Below, piece after piece: positions 54,468 to 61,499 of a stretch of 64,000 nucleotides of DNA. Below the pieces are notes generated by a model that saw nothing but the letters and a program-made list of their open reading frames with translations, was not told the origin of the DNA and did no database searches. Origin of the DNA: Pusillimonas sp044464525 (GTDB taxonomy: Bacteria; Pseudomonadota; Gammaproteobacteria; Burkholderiales; Burkholderiaceae_B); contig NZ_JBIQLE010000007.1 in NCBI RefSeq assembly GCF_044464525.1, forward strand, positions 74,248-138,247. The letters are read 5' to 3'. Every line of letters starts with the position of its first letter. Positions within the stretch are counted from its first letter, which is position 1. The position numbers were made by a program, and so were the translations under genes.

Positions 54468-55424
54468 ATGGATCGTTTCGATGCCATGCAGGCCTTTGCC
54501 CGGGTCGTGGAAACAGGCAGTTTCACCAAGGCGGCGCAAACCCTGCACCTGAGCAAGACGACCGTGACGCACCTGGTGCAACAGCTCGAGGCGCGCCTGT
54601 GCGTCAGGTTGCTGAATCGCACGACACGCAAGGTCAACGTAACCCCAGACGGCGCGGTTTACTATGAACGTGTGCTGCGCTTGTTGGCTGATATGGACGA
54701 TGCCGAAACGAGCCTGTCCTGTGCCCTGGCGTCGCCCCGGGGCAGGTTGCGGGTGGATGTGCCCAGTCCGTTTGCCAGCATGATTCTGGTGCCGGCGTTG
54801 CCAGCCTTTCACGCCAGGTACCCTGACATTCAGCTGCATCTGGGTGTTAGCGATCGTGTTGTTGACTTAATAGACGAAAACGTCGATTGTGTCGTACGCG
54901 GAGGGGAGGTCACTAATCAGTCGCTGGTGGCGCGGCATGCGGCGGACTTACCGCTGGCGGTGTATGCAGCGCCGAGTTATCTCGCGCGGACGGGCCGCCC
55001 CGATCACCCTAGCGAGTTGGAATTGCCGCATCACCGTATCGTGGGCTTATCTTGGTCGGGCTCGCGACGCGTGTTTCCGTGCTCCATGCATCGTGATGAC
55101 GAGAACATTGACGTGCAAGGTCGACCCGCCCTGGTGGTCGACGACGGCAATGCCTACCTCGCGGCAGGCCTGGCAGGAATGGGTGCGCTTTGGTTGCCGG
55201 CCTACATGGCTCAGGCGCACGTGACGCGCGGCGAGCTGATCCCGTTGTTTACGGATTGGCAGCTTGATCCGATGCCGCTGTACGTCGCCTTTCCCCAGAA
55301 CCGGCATGTCAGTGCGAAACTGCGTGCGTTCATCGACTGGATCATTGAGCTGATGGCGCAGCGTGCACCTGTCGTATCCCGACCTCCACTGCCGCCGGTG
55401 CAGGTTTCTAGCGCCAAGATGTGA
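54468..55424 (+). CDS. LysR-family regulator
   Basis: A 318-aa LysR protein. The HTH is FDAMQAFARVVETGSFTKAA and LHLSKTTVTHLVQQLEARLC, followed by RLLNRTTRKVNVTPDGAVYY. The effector domain is GRLRVDVPSPFASMILVPAL with VVDLIDENVDCVVRGGEV. The same CrgA/PgrR-like group is often divergent from oxidoreductase genes. It most likely controls the leftward RidA-MDR-RidA genes. It is the last intact gene before the mobile region. Confidence 0.86.
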   Translation: MDRFDAMQAFARVVETGSFTKAAQTLHLSKTTVTHLVQQLEARLCVRLLNRTTRKVNVTPDGAVYYERVLRLLADMDDAETSLSCALASPRGRLRVDVPSPFASMILVPALPAFHARYPDIQLHLGVSDRVVDLIDENVDCVVRGGEVTNQSLVARHAADLPLAVYAAPSYLARTGRPDHPSELELPHHRIVGLSWSGSRRVFPCSMHRDDENIDVQGRPALVVDDGNAYLAAGLAGMGALWLPAYMAQAHVTRGELIPLFTDWQLDPMPLYVAFPQNRHVSAKLRAFIDWIIELMAQRAPVVSRPPLPPVQVSSAKM

Positions 55425-55816
55425 TCTATTCGTTACTGAGCGGCGTGGTTCCTCGCACTATCTGTCGTCGGCGGGTGAAGGATTTCTCAATTGTAGAGGT
55501 GGCTGCTTTTTTATTGCTTATCTCCTTGGTTTTTGACAACCCTCGTACTAGTGAAAACTCTTTTTACAGACTACGCTCTGGCGGGGCTGCAGCTCAATAA
55601 TCATATAGCCATGGCTTCCATGACCCGATCGCGCGCTGCAGTTTGAGGGGAATTAGCATTTGTTCAACCCGTTCCTGGGCGAGGGGGGATTCAGGCTCAC
55701 ATTGTTGAACCTTCACTGGTGCCTCAGGCGAAGCCTTTAGATGGCTTCATGGTGGTGTCGGGTTTCGATTCCACAAATTGCACCTTTCATTTTTTATGAG
55801 TATGAACTCAAGCATG
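55425..55816. other. gene-free stretch before the mobile region
   Basis: No frame here shows family character on either strand. The DNA is AT-richer than the LysR gene and probably consists of eroded mobile-element sequence. Confidence 0.5.
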
Positions 55817-55948
55817 TCAGTGGACGGTCATCGAGTCGTTTGCGATCCGTCGATACAACGTGGGCCGGCTCAGCGACGTGATGCGGATGACGTCCTTCAT
55901 GCGGTAGAAGGCAGGGCGGGGTAGCTGAGCGGTATGGGTCGTTTGCAT
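55817..55948 (-). pseudogene. AlpA-family regulator, truncated
   Basis: Read on the minus strand the 43-codon frame gives PRPAFYRMKDVIRITSLSRP and TLYRRIANDSMTV, then stops. That is the N-terminal helix-turn-helix of AlpA/prophage-type regulators (about 65-75 aa), which control excision genes in integrative elements. The beta-hairpin and C-terminal half are missing. It is a degraded trace of such an element. Confidence 0.6.
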
Positions 55949-56359
55949 GATGTGCTCCGGCGGTGTCATACATGCTCATAGGATGCCTGCGCTGCACAAA
56001 AACCCCAACACGGTGGGGCGGTCACGGGCGTAGTGCGGCGTTTGCGTCGCCCGGACAGGGCCGCGTTGCTTCAGGTTTGCGTGTCGCTCATCCCTTTTTG
56101 GAACTGGGTGTACCCCGCCTTGCGCATCCCTGACGCTTGTCGCGTGCCTTGTAGCACTTGCCTAACCCCAAAACTGTCACTGGTTGATAGGGGGCGGCCT
56201 TGCTGTTTCCTTCAGTGTGTCACGCTGTGCTCGTCGTCAAGGGCGGCGCGCCTGACGGCGCTTGCGGCCGGTGGCCTTTTCACCCTGTGACAACGTGCGC
56301 TGCGGCGTGACTCCTTCGGTGCCAGGCAATGTCGCCTGAGTTCCGAACCGGAGGTAATC
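55949..56359. other. gene-free leader before radC remnant
   Basis: No supported coding region. The last 15 bp supply a good ribosome site (GGAGG) for the radC remnant, so the tail of this stretch is its original 5' flank. Confidence 0.5.
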
Positions 56360-56606
56360 ATGCAGCAATATTCTCTTGCCCTTGATTCCGAATCCTTGAG
56401 TGCCGGCGCGCTGCTGGTGTGTGATACGTGCGGCCAATCGGCGTGAAATCCTTGCCGTAGCGCGCGAGTTGGTCGAGATCGACGAGCTGCGCGGCCAGGC
56501 GTTGAACAGTCCGTCGGCGGTGCGTGATTTTCTGCGGATGAAGCTCAATACCTCGCTGGAGCATGAGGTGTGTGGGATGATCCTGACTGATACTCAGCAT
56601 CGGCTG
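56360..56606 (+). pseudogene. radC: radC-type JAB-domain gene, frameshifted and cut by ISL3
   Basis: With GGAGG upstream, ATG 56360 opens MQQYSLALDSESLSAGALLV then CDTCGQSA and a stop at 56444. In another frame the sequence goes on as EILAVARELVEIDELRGQAL, NSPSAVRDFLRMKLN and EHEVCGMILTDTQHRL, the RadC/JAB pattern (usual continuation is IRYEELFRGT). The match breaks at about 56606, where transposase sequence begins. Such RadC genes are common cargo of integrative elements. Confidence 0.75.
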
Positions 56607-57302
56607 AGTCTGCGCAACTATTTGAAGCGTTTACCAGGGCGTGAGCACGTGCGGGTCATTGTGATGGACTTGTCCGAGACCTATCGGCGCATTGCCCAGC
56701 AGTACTTCCCCAATGCCATGATCGTGGCTGACCGTTTTCATGTTGTGCGGTTGGTGAACCAGCACTTTCTGAAGCTATGGCAGCAGTATGACCCGGAAGG
56801 ACGCAAGAACCGGGGGCTGCTCAGCCTGATGCGCCGCCATCACTGGAATCTTTCATCCGTGCAGAAGGAGCGCCTGCGCCAGTACCTGGCCCAGGAGCCC
56901 GTACTGCAGGCGCTTTACTTTGCCAAGCAGCAGCTGAATGGGTTTCTGGTCATGAAGAGTTTGAAGGCCAAGCGGGCCAAACAGCTGTTGCCCAAATTCC
57001 TGGCCTTGATTCGTCAGTTTGAACAAAGTCCGGCCAAGGCGCTGGCCGCGACGTTAACCTCGTGGCTCGAACCCATCGTACGTATGTGGCGCTTTACCAA
57101 ATCCAATGGGATCACCGAAGGGTTCCACACGAAGATGGAAATGCTCTCACGCCGAGCGTATGGGTTCAGGAATTTTGAGAATTACCGCATGAGAGTCTTG
57201 GCTCAATGCGGTTGGAATGGTGTAATTAACCGGGTTTGATGAATGCCCTGATCCCCCGATTATGGGGTAGAGCCCAGATCCCCCGTTAATGGGGTAGAGC
57301 CC
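56607..57302 (+). mobile_element. ISL3-family IS remnant (3' half of transposase and right end)
   Basis: 56607-57239 encodes about 210 aa of an ISL3-type DDE transposase: VRVIVMDLSETYRRIAQQYF, PNAMIVADRFHVVRLVNQHF, LTSWLEPIVRMWRFTKSNGI and TEGFHTKMEMLSRRAYGFRN. About half of the protein, with the zinc finger and HTH, is missing. The frame is fused to the radC remnant upstream. The right end has two copies of a 26-bp sequence (57250-57275 and 57277-57302), each beginning GATCCCCCG and ending GGGGTAGAGCCC. No matching left end is present. Confidence 0.82.
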
Positions 57303-57304
57303 GC

Positions 57305-57345
57305 AAAGAAAAAGCGCCTAAGTTTTTCGACTTAAGCGCTTGATT
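57305..57345 (-). terminator. terminator of the tRNA gene
   Basis: Read on the minus strand, GCGCTTAAGT pairs with ACTTAGGCGC (one mismatch) and is followed by TTTTTCTTT. It lies directly after the tRNA CCA end, so it is the native 3' flank of that tRNA. Confidence 0.7.
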
Positions 57346-57360
57346 TTCTTTAAGAATTCT

Positions 57361-57409
57361 TGGTGGCGCATCCCTGATTCGAACAGGGGACCTGCGGATT
57401 ATGATTCCG
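57361..57409 (-). tRNA. 3' part of a CAU-anticodon (Met-type) tRNA, probable att site
   Basis: From the anticodon stem to CCA the sequence is complete: anticodon loop ATCATAA, 3' anticodon strand TCCGC, T-arm CCCTG-TTCGAAT-CAGGG, acceptor strand ATGCGCC, A and CCA. The D-arm and 5' acceptor strand are absent; just before the anticodon stem the match breaks. This is the usual product of integration into a tRNA 3' half. The full tRNA would then lie at the far end of the element, outside the window. Confidence 0.8.
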
Positions 57410-57551
57410 TCTGATAGAGTCGCTTTATATGTGCTTTACCTTAGCAATCAAAGACTTGGGTTGTGATAGGTGCGCTATAAAGGTGCTTTATTTCGCTATG
57501 CCGTTGACAGTTGGTTGACACTTTTTAAGCGCCAGTCGCAGCATGAAAACT

Positions 57552-57647
57552 ACACGCCATGAGCAACAATCCAGTACACGCTACAGGCAACAATCCAGTG
57601 CATGCCATAGGCAATAATTGAATACACGCCACAGGCAATAGTTTAGT
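57552..57647. repeat. four tandem imperfect 24-bp repeats
   Basis: Units begin at 57552, 57576, 57600 and 57624 and follow the pattern ACACGC-ACAGGCAACAATCCAGT with several substitutions. They lie between the tRNA fragment and the RelB gene. A short minus-strand frame crosses them but shows only the repeat. They could be protein-binding sites for integrase or a partition or replication protein. The rest of 57410-57789 holds no gene; two GTTGACA copies occur near 57503-57520. Confidence 0.7.
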
Positions 57648-57789
57648 ACACGGTTTAGGTGTGTGTCGCCTTGCGACCGGGAACCGGCAGCGGCTGGCCA
57701 GCACCCGGTTTGGTTTAGCAGACCAAAGGCCACAGGCGCAGCCCTTGGCTGCAAGACGTTGGGAATCTCATACTGGTAACACTCTTGTT

Positions 57790-57812
57790 TTGTAGTCACA
57801 TCAAGACTACAA
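57790..57812. promoter_or_regulatory. RelB-type operator
   Basis: TTGTAGTC-N7-GACTACAA is a perfect 8-bp inverted repeat 34 bp before the relB start, where the antitoxin is expected to bind and repress its own operon. Confidence 0.7.
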
Positions 57813-57846
57813 TAAAGGCTCTGAAACTGAATCCTGGGGGTTCATT

Positions 57847-58113
57847 ATGAGCACTGCTGATACCTATGTTCGCGCTCGCATCGACACCGACACCAAGGAA
57901 CGGGCCGCTGATGCGCTCGACGCAATGGGCTTGACGATTTCGGACGCTATCCGCTTGCTGATGCTGCGCGTAGCAGATGAACGCCGTTTGCCCTTTGAAG
58001 TGAAGGTTCCCAACGCCACCACGCGCAAAGCCATTGCTGAACTTGAAGCGGGGAAAGGTCGGAAGTTTGCCAGTGTTGACGACCTGATGGCTGACTTGCA
58101 TGCGGACGATTGA
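57847..58113 (+). CDS. relB: RelB/DinJ-family antitoxin
   Basis: An 88-aa antitoxin. The ribbon-helix-helix is TYVRARIDTDTKERAADALD and AMGLTISDAIRLLMLRVADE. The C-terminal part is LPFEVKVPNATTRKAIAELE. GGGGG precedes the ATG. It overlaps the toxin gene by 14 bp, so the pair is cotranslated. Such modules stabilise plasmids and integrative elements. Confidence 0.9.
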   Translation: MSTADTYVRARIDTDTKERAADALDAMGLTISDAIRLLMLRVADERRLPFEVKVPNATTRKAIAELEAGKGRKFASVDDLMADLHADD

Positions 58114-58381
58114 ACGCGCCACATCCTTTAAACGCGATTTCAAGCGTGAAGCCAAAGGCCGGCACCGCGCCACACTCGATAGCGATCTCAAGTCCGTTCT
58201 TGTAGCGCTGGCCAACGACCAGCCGCTTGATGCCAAATACCGCGATCACGACCTAAGCGGCAATTGGGCAGGTTACCGGGAATGCCACATCAAGCCTGAC
58301 TTGCTGCTGATCTACCGAAAGTCGGATACCGACACGCTTAGACTTGCGCGGCTTGGTTCGCACAGTGAGCTTTTCGGTTAA
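58100..58381 (+). CDS. yafQ: YafQ-family mRNA interferase toxin
   Basis: A 93-aa RelE-superfamily toxin that cuts mRNA at the ribosome. RATSFKRDFKREAKG opens the fold. Active-site residues known for YafQ are kept: the histidine in RDHDLSG, His and Asp in ECHIKPDLLLIYRK, and His and Phe in GSHSELFG. It looks fully functional. It overlaps relB by 14 bp. Confidence 0.9.
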   Translation: MRTIERATSFKRDFKREAKGRHRATLDSDLKSVLVALANDQPLDAKYRDHDLSGNWAGYRECHIKPDLLLIYRKSDTDTLRLARLGSHSELFG

Positions 58382-58411
58382 GCCTGTAGTAATTATAAAA
58401 GTCGGCCCAAC

Positions 58412-58605
58412 GTGAAAGGCGGGTCAAGGGCGTAGGGTGTGGCTGGTGCGGCCCGCAGCGAAGCGAGGACACGGGCCACACTCGGAGAGCGTAGCGGCCC
58501 TTGATGCGACTGGAACAACAACACGCTTAGGCATGGGGGCAGGTAGAGTGAAGCGAAGCGTAGCGGCCACCTGCACCCCTGCCACGTGGCGAACGTGGGG
58601 TTTGG
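58412..58605. repeat. imperfect inverted repeat, left copy
   Basis: Read in reverse complement this stretch aligns with 63488-63640. Shared blocks include CGTTCGCCACGTGGCAG, CCGCTACGCT, a TGCCCC-ATGCC-TAAGCGT block, GTTCCA and a CATCAAGG block, with short gaps. No gene lies in 58382-58676; a hairpin follows at 58677. Confidence 0.7.
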
Positions 58606-58676
58606 GGTGAAACCCCATAGAACGCTGTATGCGGTGTTTTTAATGCGAACCCACCTACTTCATGCGCACAACGCAA

Positions 58677-58696
58677 ACAGCCCCGTGCGGGGCTGT
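58677..58696 (-). terminator. hairpin after the VirB5-VirB6 run
   Basis: ACAGCCCCG pairs with CGGGGCTGT around 2 nt, 43 bp after the last gene of the minus-strand run. Few T residues follow. Confidence 0.5.
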
Positions 58697-58738
58697 CGTG
58701 CGTTCCTGGCTGGCTTTCTATTGGTGCTATGTCGTTGC

Positions 58739-58900
58739 TCAGGCCGTGGTGATGGCGTAGGCGAATAACGGAACGAAGACAGCAGATAGCCAATAGACAA
58801 ATTTCCGAAACTTGGGCTTTGTCTTGAAGTCACGGTAAATCAAATACCATGCCCATGCACCGAGTGACCACAAGATGATAAGTTTAAGGGCATCAATCAT
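58739..58900 (-). CDS. 53-aa membrane protein
   Basis: A short frame coding MIDALKLIILWSLGAWAWYL, IYRDFKTKPKFRKFVYWLSA and VFVPLFAYAITTA. It has two hydrophobic segments with a basic loop between. Its ATG overlaps the TGA of the lipoprotein gene upstream by 4 bp (ATGA), which strongly supports translation. No family is recognised. Position at the end of the VirB6-VirB5-lipoprotein run suggests a part in the envelope machinery or entry exclusion. Confidence 0.65.
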   Translation of the reverse strand: MIDALKLIILWSLGAWAWYLIYRDFKTKPKFRKFVYWLSAVFVPLFAYAITTA

Positions 58901-59079
58901 TTTTCCGTTGCCCCCTTTGCTTCTCTTTCTTGTAGATCTTTGACCATCATGTCATTGATCGGATTGTGGGTGTTTTCAAGCAAGCGCTGACGGGCCTGTT
59001 TCGCTTCGGAATCATCGCCACAACCTCCGAGAAACATCACGGCAGCAATAGCAATAAGCGATACTCCAAGTTTGTTCAT
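58897..59079 (-). CDS. small lipoprotein (VirB7- or exclusion-like)
   Basis: A 60-aa lipoprotein with signal NKLGVSLIAIAAVMFLGGC (Cys20). The mature part is GDDSEAKQARQRLLENTHNP and INDMMVKDLQEREAKG. The RQRLLENTHNPIND stretch is nearly the same as the end of the adjacent VirB5 (RKRLLENTSNPIND), at DNA level too. AGGGA precedes the ATG at 59079. Small lipoproteins next to VirB5/VirB6 are usually VirB7 or entry-exclusion proteins; which applies here is open. Confidence 0.7.
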   Translation of the reverse strand: MNKLGVSLIAIAAVMFLGGCGDDSEAKQARQRLLENTHNPINDMMVKDLQEREAKGATEK

Positions 59080-59126
59080 TTTTTCCCTTTTCAAATCACG
59101 TTCCGGTACGTGGAACTCATGCAGTG

Positions 59127-59846
59127 TTATTGAGATTTCAAGAAGTCATTTATCGGATTGCTGGTGTTCTCAAGCAAGCGCTTTCGAGCATCTTCTGATT
59201 GCTTTTGAGCGATTAAGGCGTCCTGCGCTTGACGTTGCGCCAATGCCAGATTCACCGTAGTTTGTTCGTTCTGCAACATGGCCTGCTCCGCTGCAATTCT
59301 ATTTGCCAAGTCGGTAGCGGCTTTCATATCGGGTGCTGCGTCTACCTGAGATATGAGTTGTTGCAGGTCATTGGCACGGTCACGCGCCTGATTGATTGCG
59401 CTTTCGATGTACGCGGCATTTTCAGGTTGTGCATAAGCCTTTGCTTCACATGTGGCGCGGGCGCTTTGTCCTTCAATCGTCGAGCATCCAAGCTGTTTGA
59501 TAGCATCATAAATAGCCCGTGCTTCGGGGCTTGCGCCCGCAGCACCGGATTGAATAAGGTTAAGGTAGTTATTTTCGAAACCGTCGGGCAATGAAAGGCG
59601 CGTAGCCTGATTGAGCAATTGGCCCATGCCACGAGCGCCGGTAATGGATTCAAACTCACGCTCCATTTGCTTGTACTGCTGTTCCATTTGCCGTATCTGC
59701 TCAACCCATTTCAGGATTTGTTCCGCGTGTTCTGCCGTGCTCTTGGCAATTTGTGCGGCGTCAGTCACAGGAATTTGTGCGTAGGAAATGGACGATGCCA
59801 TCAAGCTGAAAATAGCGGCCGCAGCCAGTTTTTTAACCGTAGTCAT
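59127..59846 (-). CDS. virB5: type IV secretion VirB5-like protein
   Basis: A 239-aa exported protein. A signal peptide (KKLAAAAIFSLMASSISYAQ) leads into IPVTDAAQIAKSTAEHAEQI and LKWVEQIRQMEQQYKQMERE, the start of VirB5/TraC minor pilins. A long alpha-helical middle and a C-terminal SEDARKRLLENTSNPINDFL follow. VirB5 sits at the pilus tip and helps contact recipients. AGAGGG precedes the ATG, 12 bp after the virB6 stop. The order VirB6 then VirB5 is the reverse of the classical virB order. Confidence 0.82.
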   Translation of the reverse strand: MTTVKKLAAAAIFSLMASSISYAQIPVTDAAQIAKSTAEHAEQILKWVEQIRQMEQQYKQMEREFESITGARGMGQLLNQATRLSLPDGFENNYLNLIQSGAAGASPEARAIYDAIKQLGCSTIEGQSARATCEAKAYAQPENAAYIESAINQARDRANDLQQLISQVDAAPDMKAATDLANRIAAEQAMLQNEQTTVNLALAQRQAQDALIAQKQSEDARKRLLENTSNPINDFLKSQ

Positions 59847-59857
59847 GATTTACCCTC

Positions 59858-61036
59858 TTACCCTTTTGAAAGACCGCCTAAACCGGCATTACGTGCTGAC
59901 GAACTACCCGATTGCGCACCGGCCCGCGTAGCTTCCATAATTGAACGCTGACTCATGGCGCGACCCGCGCCGCTTAAACCGTGACTAGCCGCGCTTATCG
60001 GAGCCATAGCCCGCTGCATGGCGCGATTGCTACCTACTGCCTGCCCGAGACGCGAATCAGCAGCTTTCGCCCCGAGGTAGCCCGCAGCTTTACCACCGGC
60101 GTAACCAGCCACTTTGCCCGCGCCAGACATGACGGCACCAGCGGCAGCACCGGCAGGGTTTGCCACTGCTCGGACGGCTCTTGCTAACGACGCTATTTGC
60201 ATGCCAGCACTACCGATAACCTCACCACCGATAACCGCCGTTTTGCTGGCAAGAAAAATCAAGACGCCACCACCGAGGGTCGTTGCGGCGGTAACGCCTA
60301 CAAGATCAAGCGTTGCCGGGTCTACAGTCAAAACATTGGCGAATCCGTTTACCAGGCCGTTTGCAAAACCGATGACGGCTGCAATCAGAATTGCGGTCAT
60401 GATGTATTTCAATACGGTTGATAGCCACGAATTGAAGAATGTCGAAGTGGCGTTGAACGCAAGAGCGGCAACGAACAAGGGGCCAATGGCAATGACCAAG
60501 GCAAGGGATACATCAATGATGATGAGGTTTATTGCAGCAACACCGCAGTAAATCATGATGATGCCAGTTATCGCAATTCCCATCATGAGTGTCACGACGC
60601 CTGTAAAATTGCTTTCTCCCACCATTTTTATTTGAATGTTCTGGAGTGAGTATTCTTGGATTTTTTTATAGTTTTCCAGCGCTGTGGCAATAGTGCTATC
60701 TAATGCTGCATAGCTGTTTGTGGTACCGGCAAACAAGCCCGTCAACCATTCCCGTAACTCGTGAAATAGTGCAACCACATTACCGCCATACATGCCGCCA
60801 GTTAATGCCAGTGAGACTACAAGAAAGACCCGCATGGAGTTGAAAAACACATCGAGCAAGTGATCTTGACCACCTGCGCCCCGCATGATGCTGTAGCCCT
60901 GCCACATGATCGTGATGGTAAGCGCGATAGCCAGCATGGGAATGAGGACGCCCGCGATAGCGTCGGGTACGTCGGCCCATGCTTCCGTACTTTGAAGGAT
61001 TTTTCCTGATAGGAATTGAAAAACGTTAAAGTCCAT
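59858..61036 (-). CDS. virB6: type IV secretion VirB6/TrbL-like protein
   Basis: A 392-aa inner-membrane channel component. Six to seven membrane segments lie in the first 270 residues, e.g. AGVLIPMLAIALTITIMWQG, VVTLMMGIAITGIIMIYCGV and IIIDVSLALVIAIGPLFVAA, with the conserved FNSWLSTVLKYIMTAIL segment. The hydrophilic tail is Gly/Ala/Ser-rich (AAGAVMSGAGKVAGYAGGKA) as in TrbL/VirB6. AAAGGA precedes the ATG. It forms part of the DNA-translocation path. Confidence 0.88.
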   Translation of the reverse strand: MDFNVFQFLSGKILQSTEAWADVPDAIAGVLIPMLAIALTITIMWQGYSIMRGAGGQDHLLDVFFNSMRVFLVVSLALTGGMYGGNVVALFHELREWLTGLFAGTTNSYAALDSTIATALENYKKIQEYSLQNIQIKMVGESNFTGVVTLMMGIAITGIIMIYCGVAAINLIIIDVSLALVIAIGPLFVAALAFNATSTFFNSWLSTVLKYIMTAILIAAVIGFANGLVNGFANVLTVDPATLDLVGVTAATTLGGGVLIFLASKTAVIGGEVIGSAGMQIASLARAVRAVANPAGAAAGAVMSGAGKVAGYAGGKAAGYLGAKAADSRLGQAVGSNRAMQRAMAPISAASHGLSGAGRAMSQRSIMEATRAGAQSGSSSARNAGLGGLSKG

Positions 61037-61048
61037 GTGATTTTTCCT

Positions 61049-61171
61049 TTACTCTTGCGGCCTTGACTTAAATAGCGCCAACTGTTCGCAGTAGCGCCGG
61101 TAATCGGCTTCGGCTTCCGGGCTGGCCGGGTTGTAGTTGTAGTGGTTGCACCATTCGGCAAAGGTTTTCAT
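61049..61171 (-). CDS. 40-aa protein, coupled
   Basis: The frame codes MKTFAEWCNHYNYNPASPEA, EADYRRYCEQLALFKSRPQE. Its ATG overlaps the stop of the upstream regulator gene by 4 bp (ATGA), and the VirB6 gene starts 12 bp after it. Aromatic and acidic residues with two cysteines suggest a small folded or binding protein. No family is recognised. Confidence 0.6.
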   Translation of the reverse strand: MKTFAEWCNHYNYNPASPEAEADYRRYCEQLALFKSRPQE

Positions 61172-61491
61172 GAGCATTCCTTAGGATGAAAAATTTTTAG
61201 TATTGTTGGAATGTGCAGTGTTGGGTCATCACCGGTTAACAGCCATTCCGCGTATGGCCTGCGATAGTCCATCAGTGCCATTAGCATGGCTAGGGTGGGC
61301 ATTTGCCGTTTCAGCATGACATTTCGCCAACGAGTGGCGGGTATGCCTGTGAGTTCTTCCAGATGCTTGTATACGCCGCGCCTTACTGACGCTACATCCA
61401 TAGCGAGAAAAATCACCCGATCACGAAGTGCATCTTCTTTTTGGAAAATCCTTGCCTTAAGCGCGGTCGAGTCTTTTTTCAAATCAATCAT
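61168..61491 (-). CDS. putative DNA-binding regulator, paralogue A
   Basis: A 107-aa protein with ARIFQKEDALRDRVIFLAMD, a predicted helix-turn-helix around VYKHLEELTGIPATRWRNVM and LKRQMPTLAMLMALMDYRRP, then YAEWLLTGDD. It is a close paralogue of the protein encoded divergently at 62813; they share the RDRVI, LEE, TGIPA, RW.NVML and ALMDYRRPYAEWLLTGDD blocks. It starts 8 bp after the TrfA-like gene stop. By position it may control copy number or transfer genes. Confidence 0.75.
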   Translation of the reverse strand: MIDLKKDSTALKARIFQKEDALRDRVIFLAMDVASVRRGVYKHLEELTGIPATRWRNVMLKRQMPTLAMLMALMDYRRPYAEWLLTGDDPTLHIPTILKIFHPKECS

Positions 61492-61499
61492 GTTATGCC

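Noticed and set aside
57581..57799. 72-codon minus-strand frame across the 24-bp repeats
   Set aside because: Its C-terminal half is only the repeat in translation, and it runs over the relB operator; no ribosome site.
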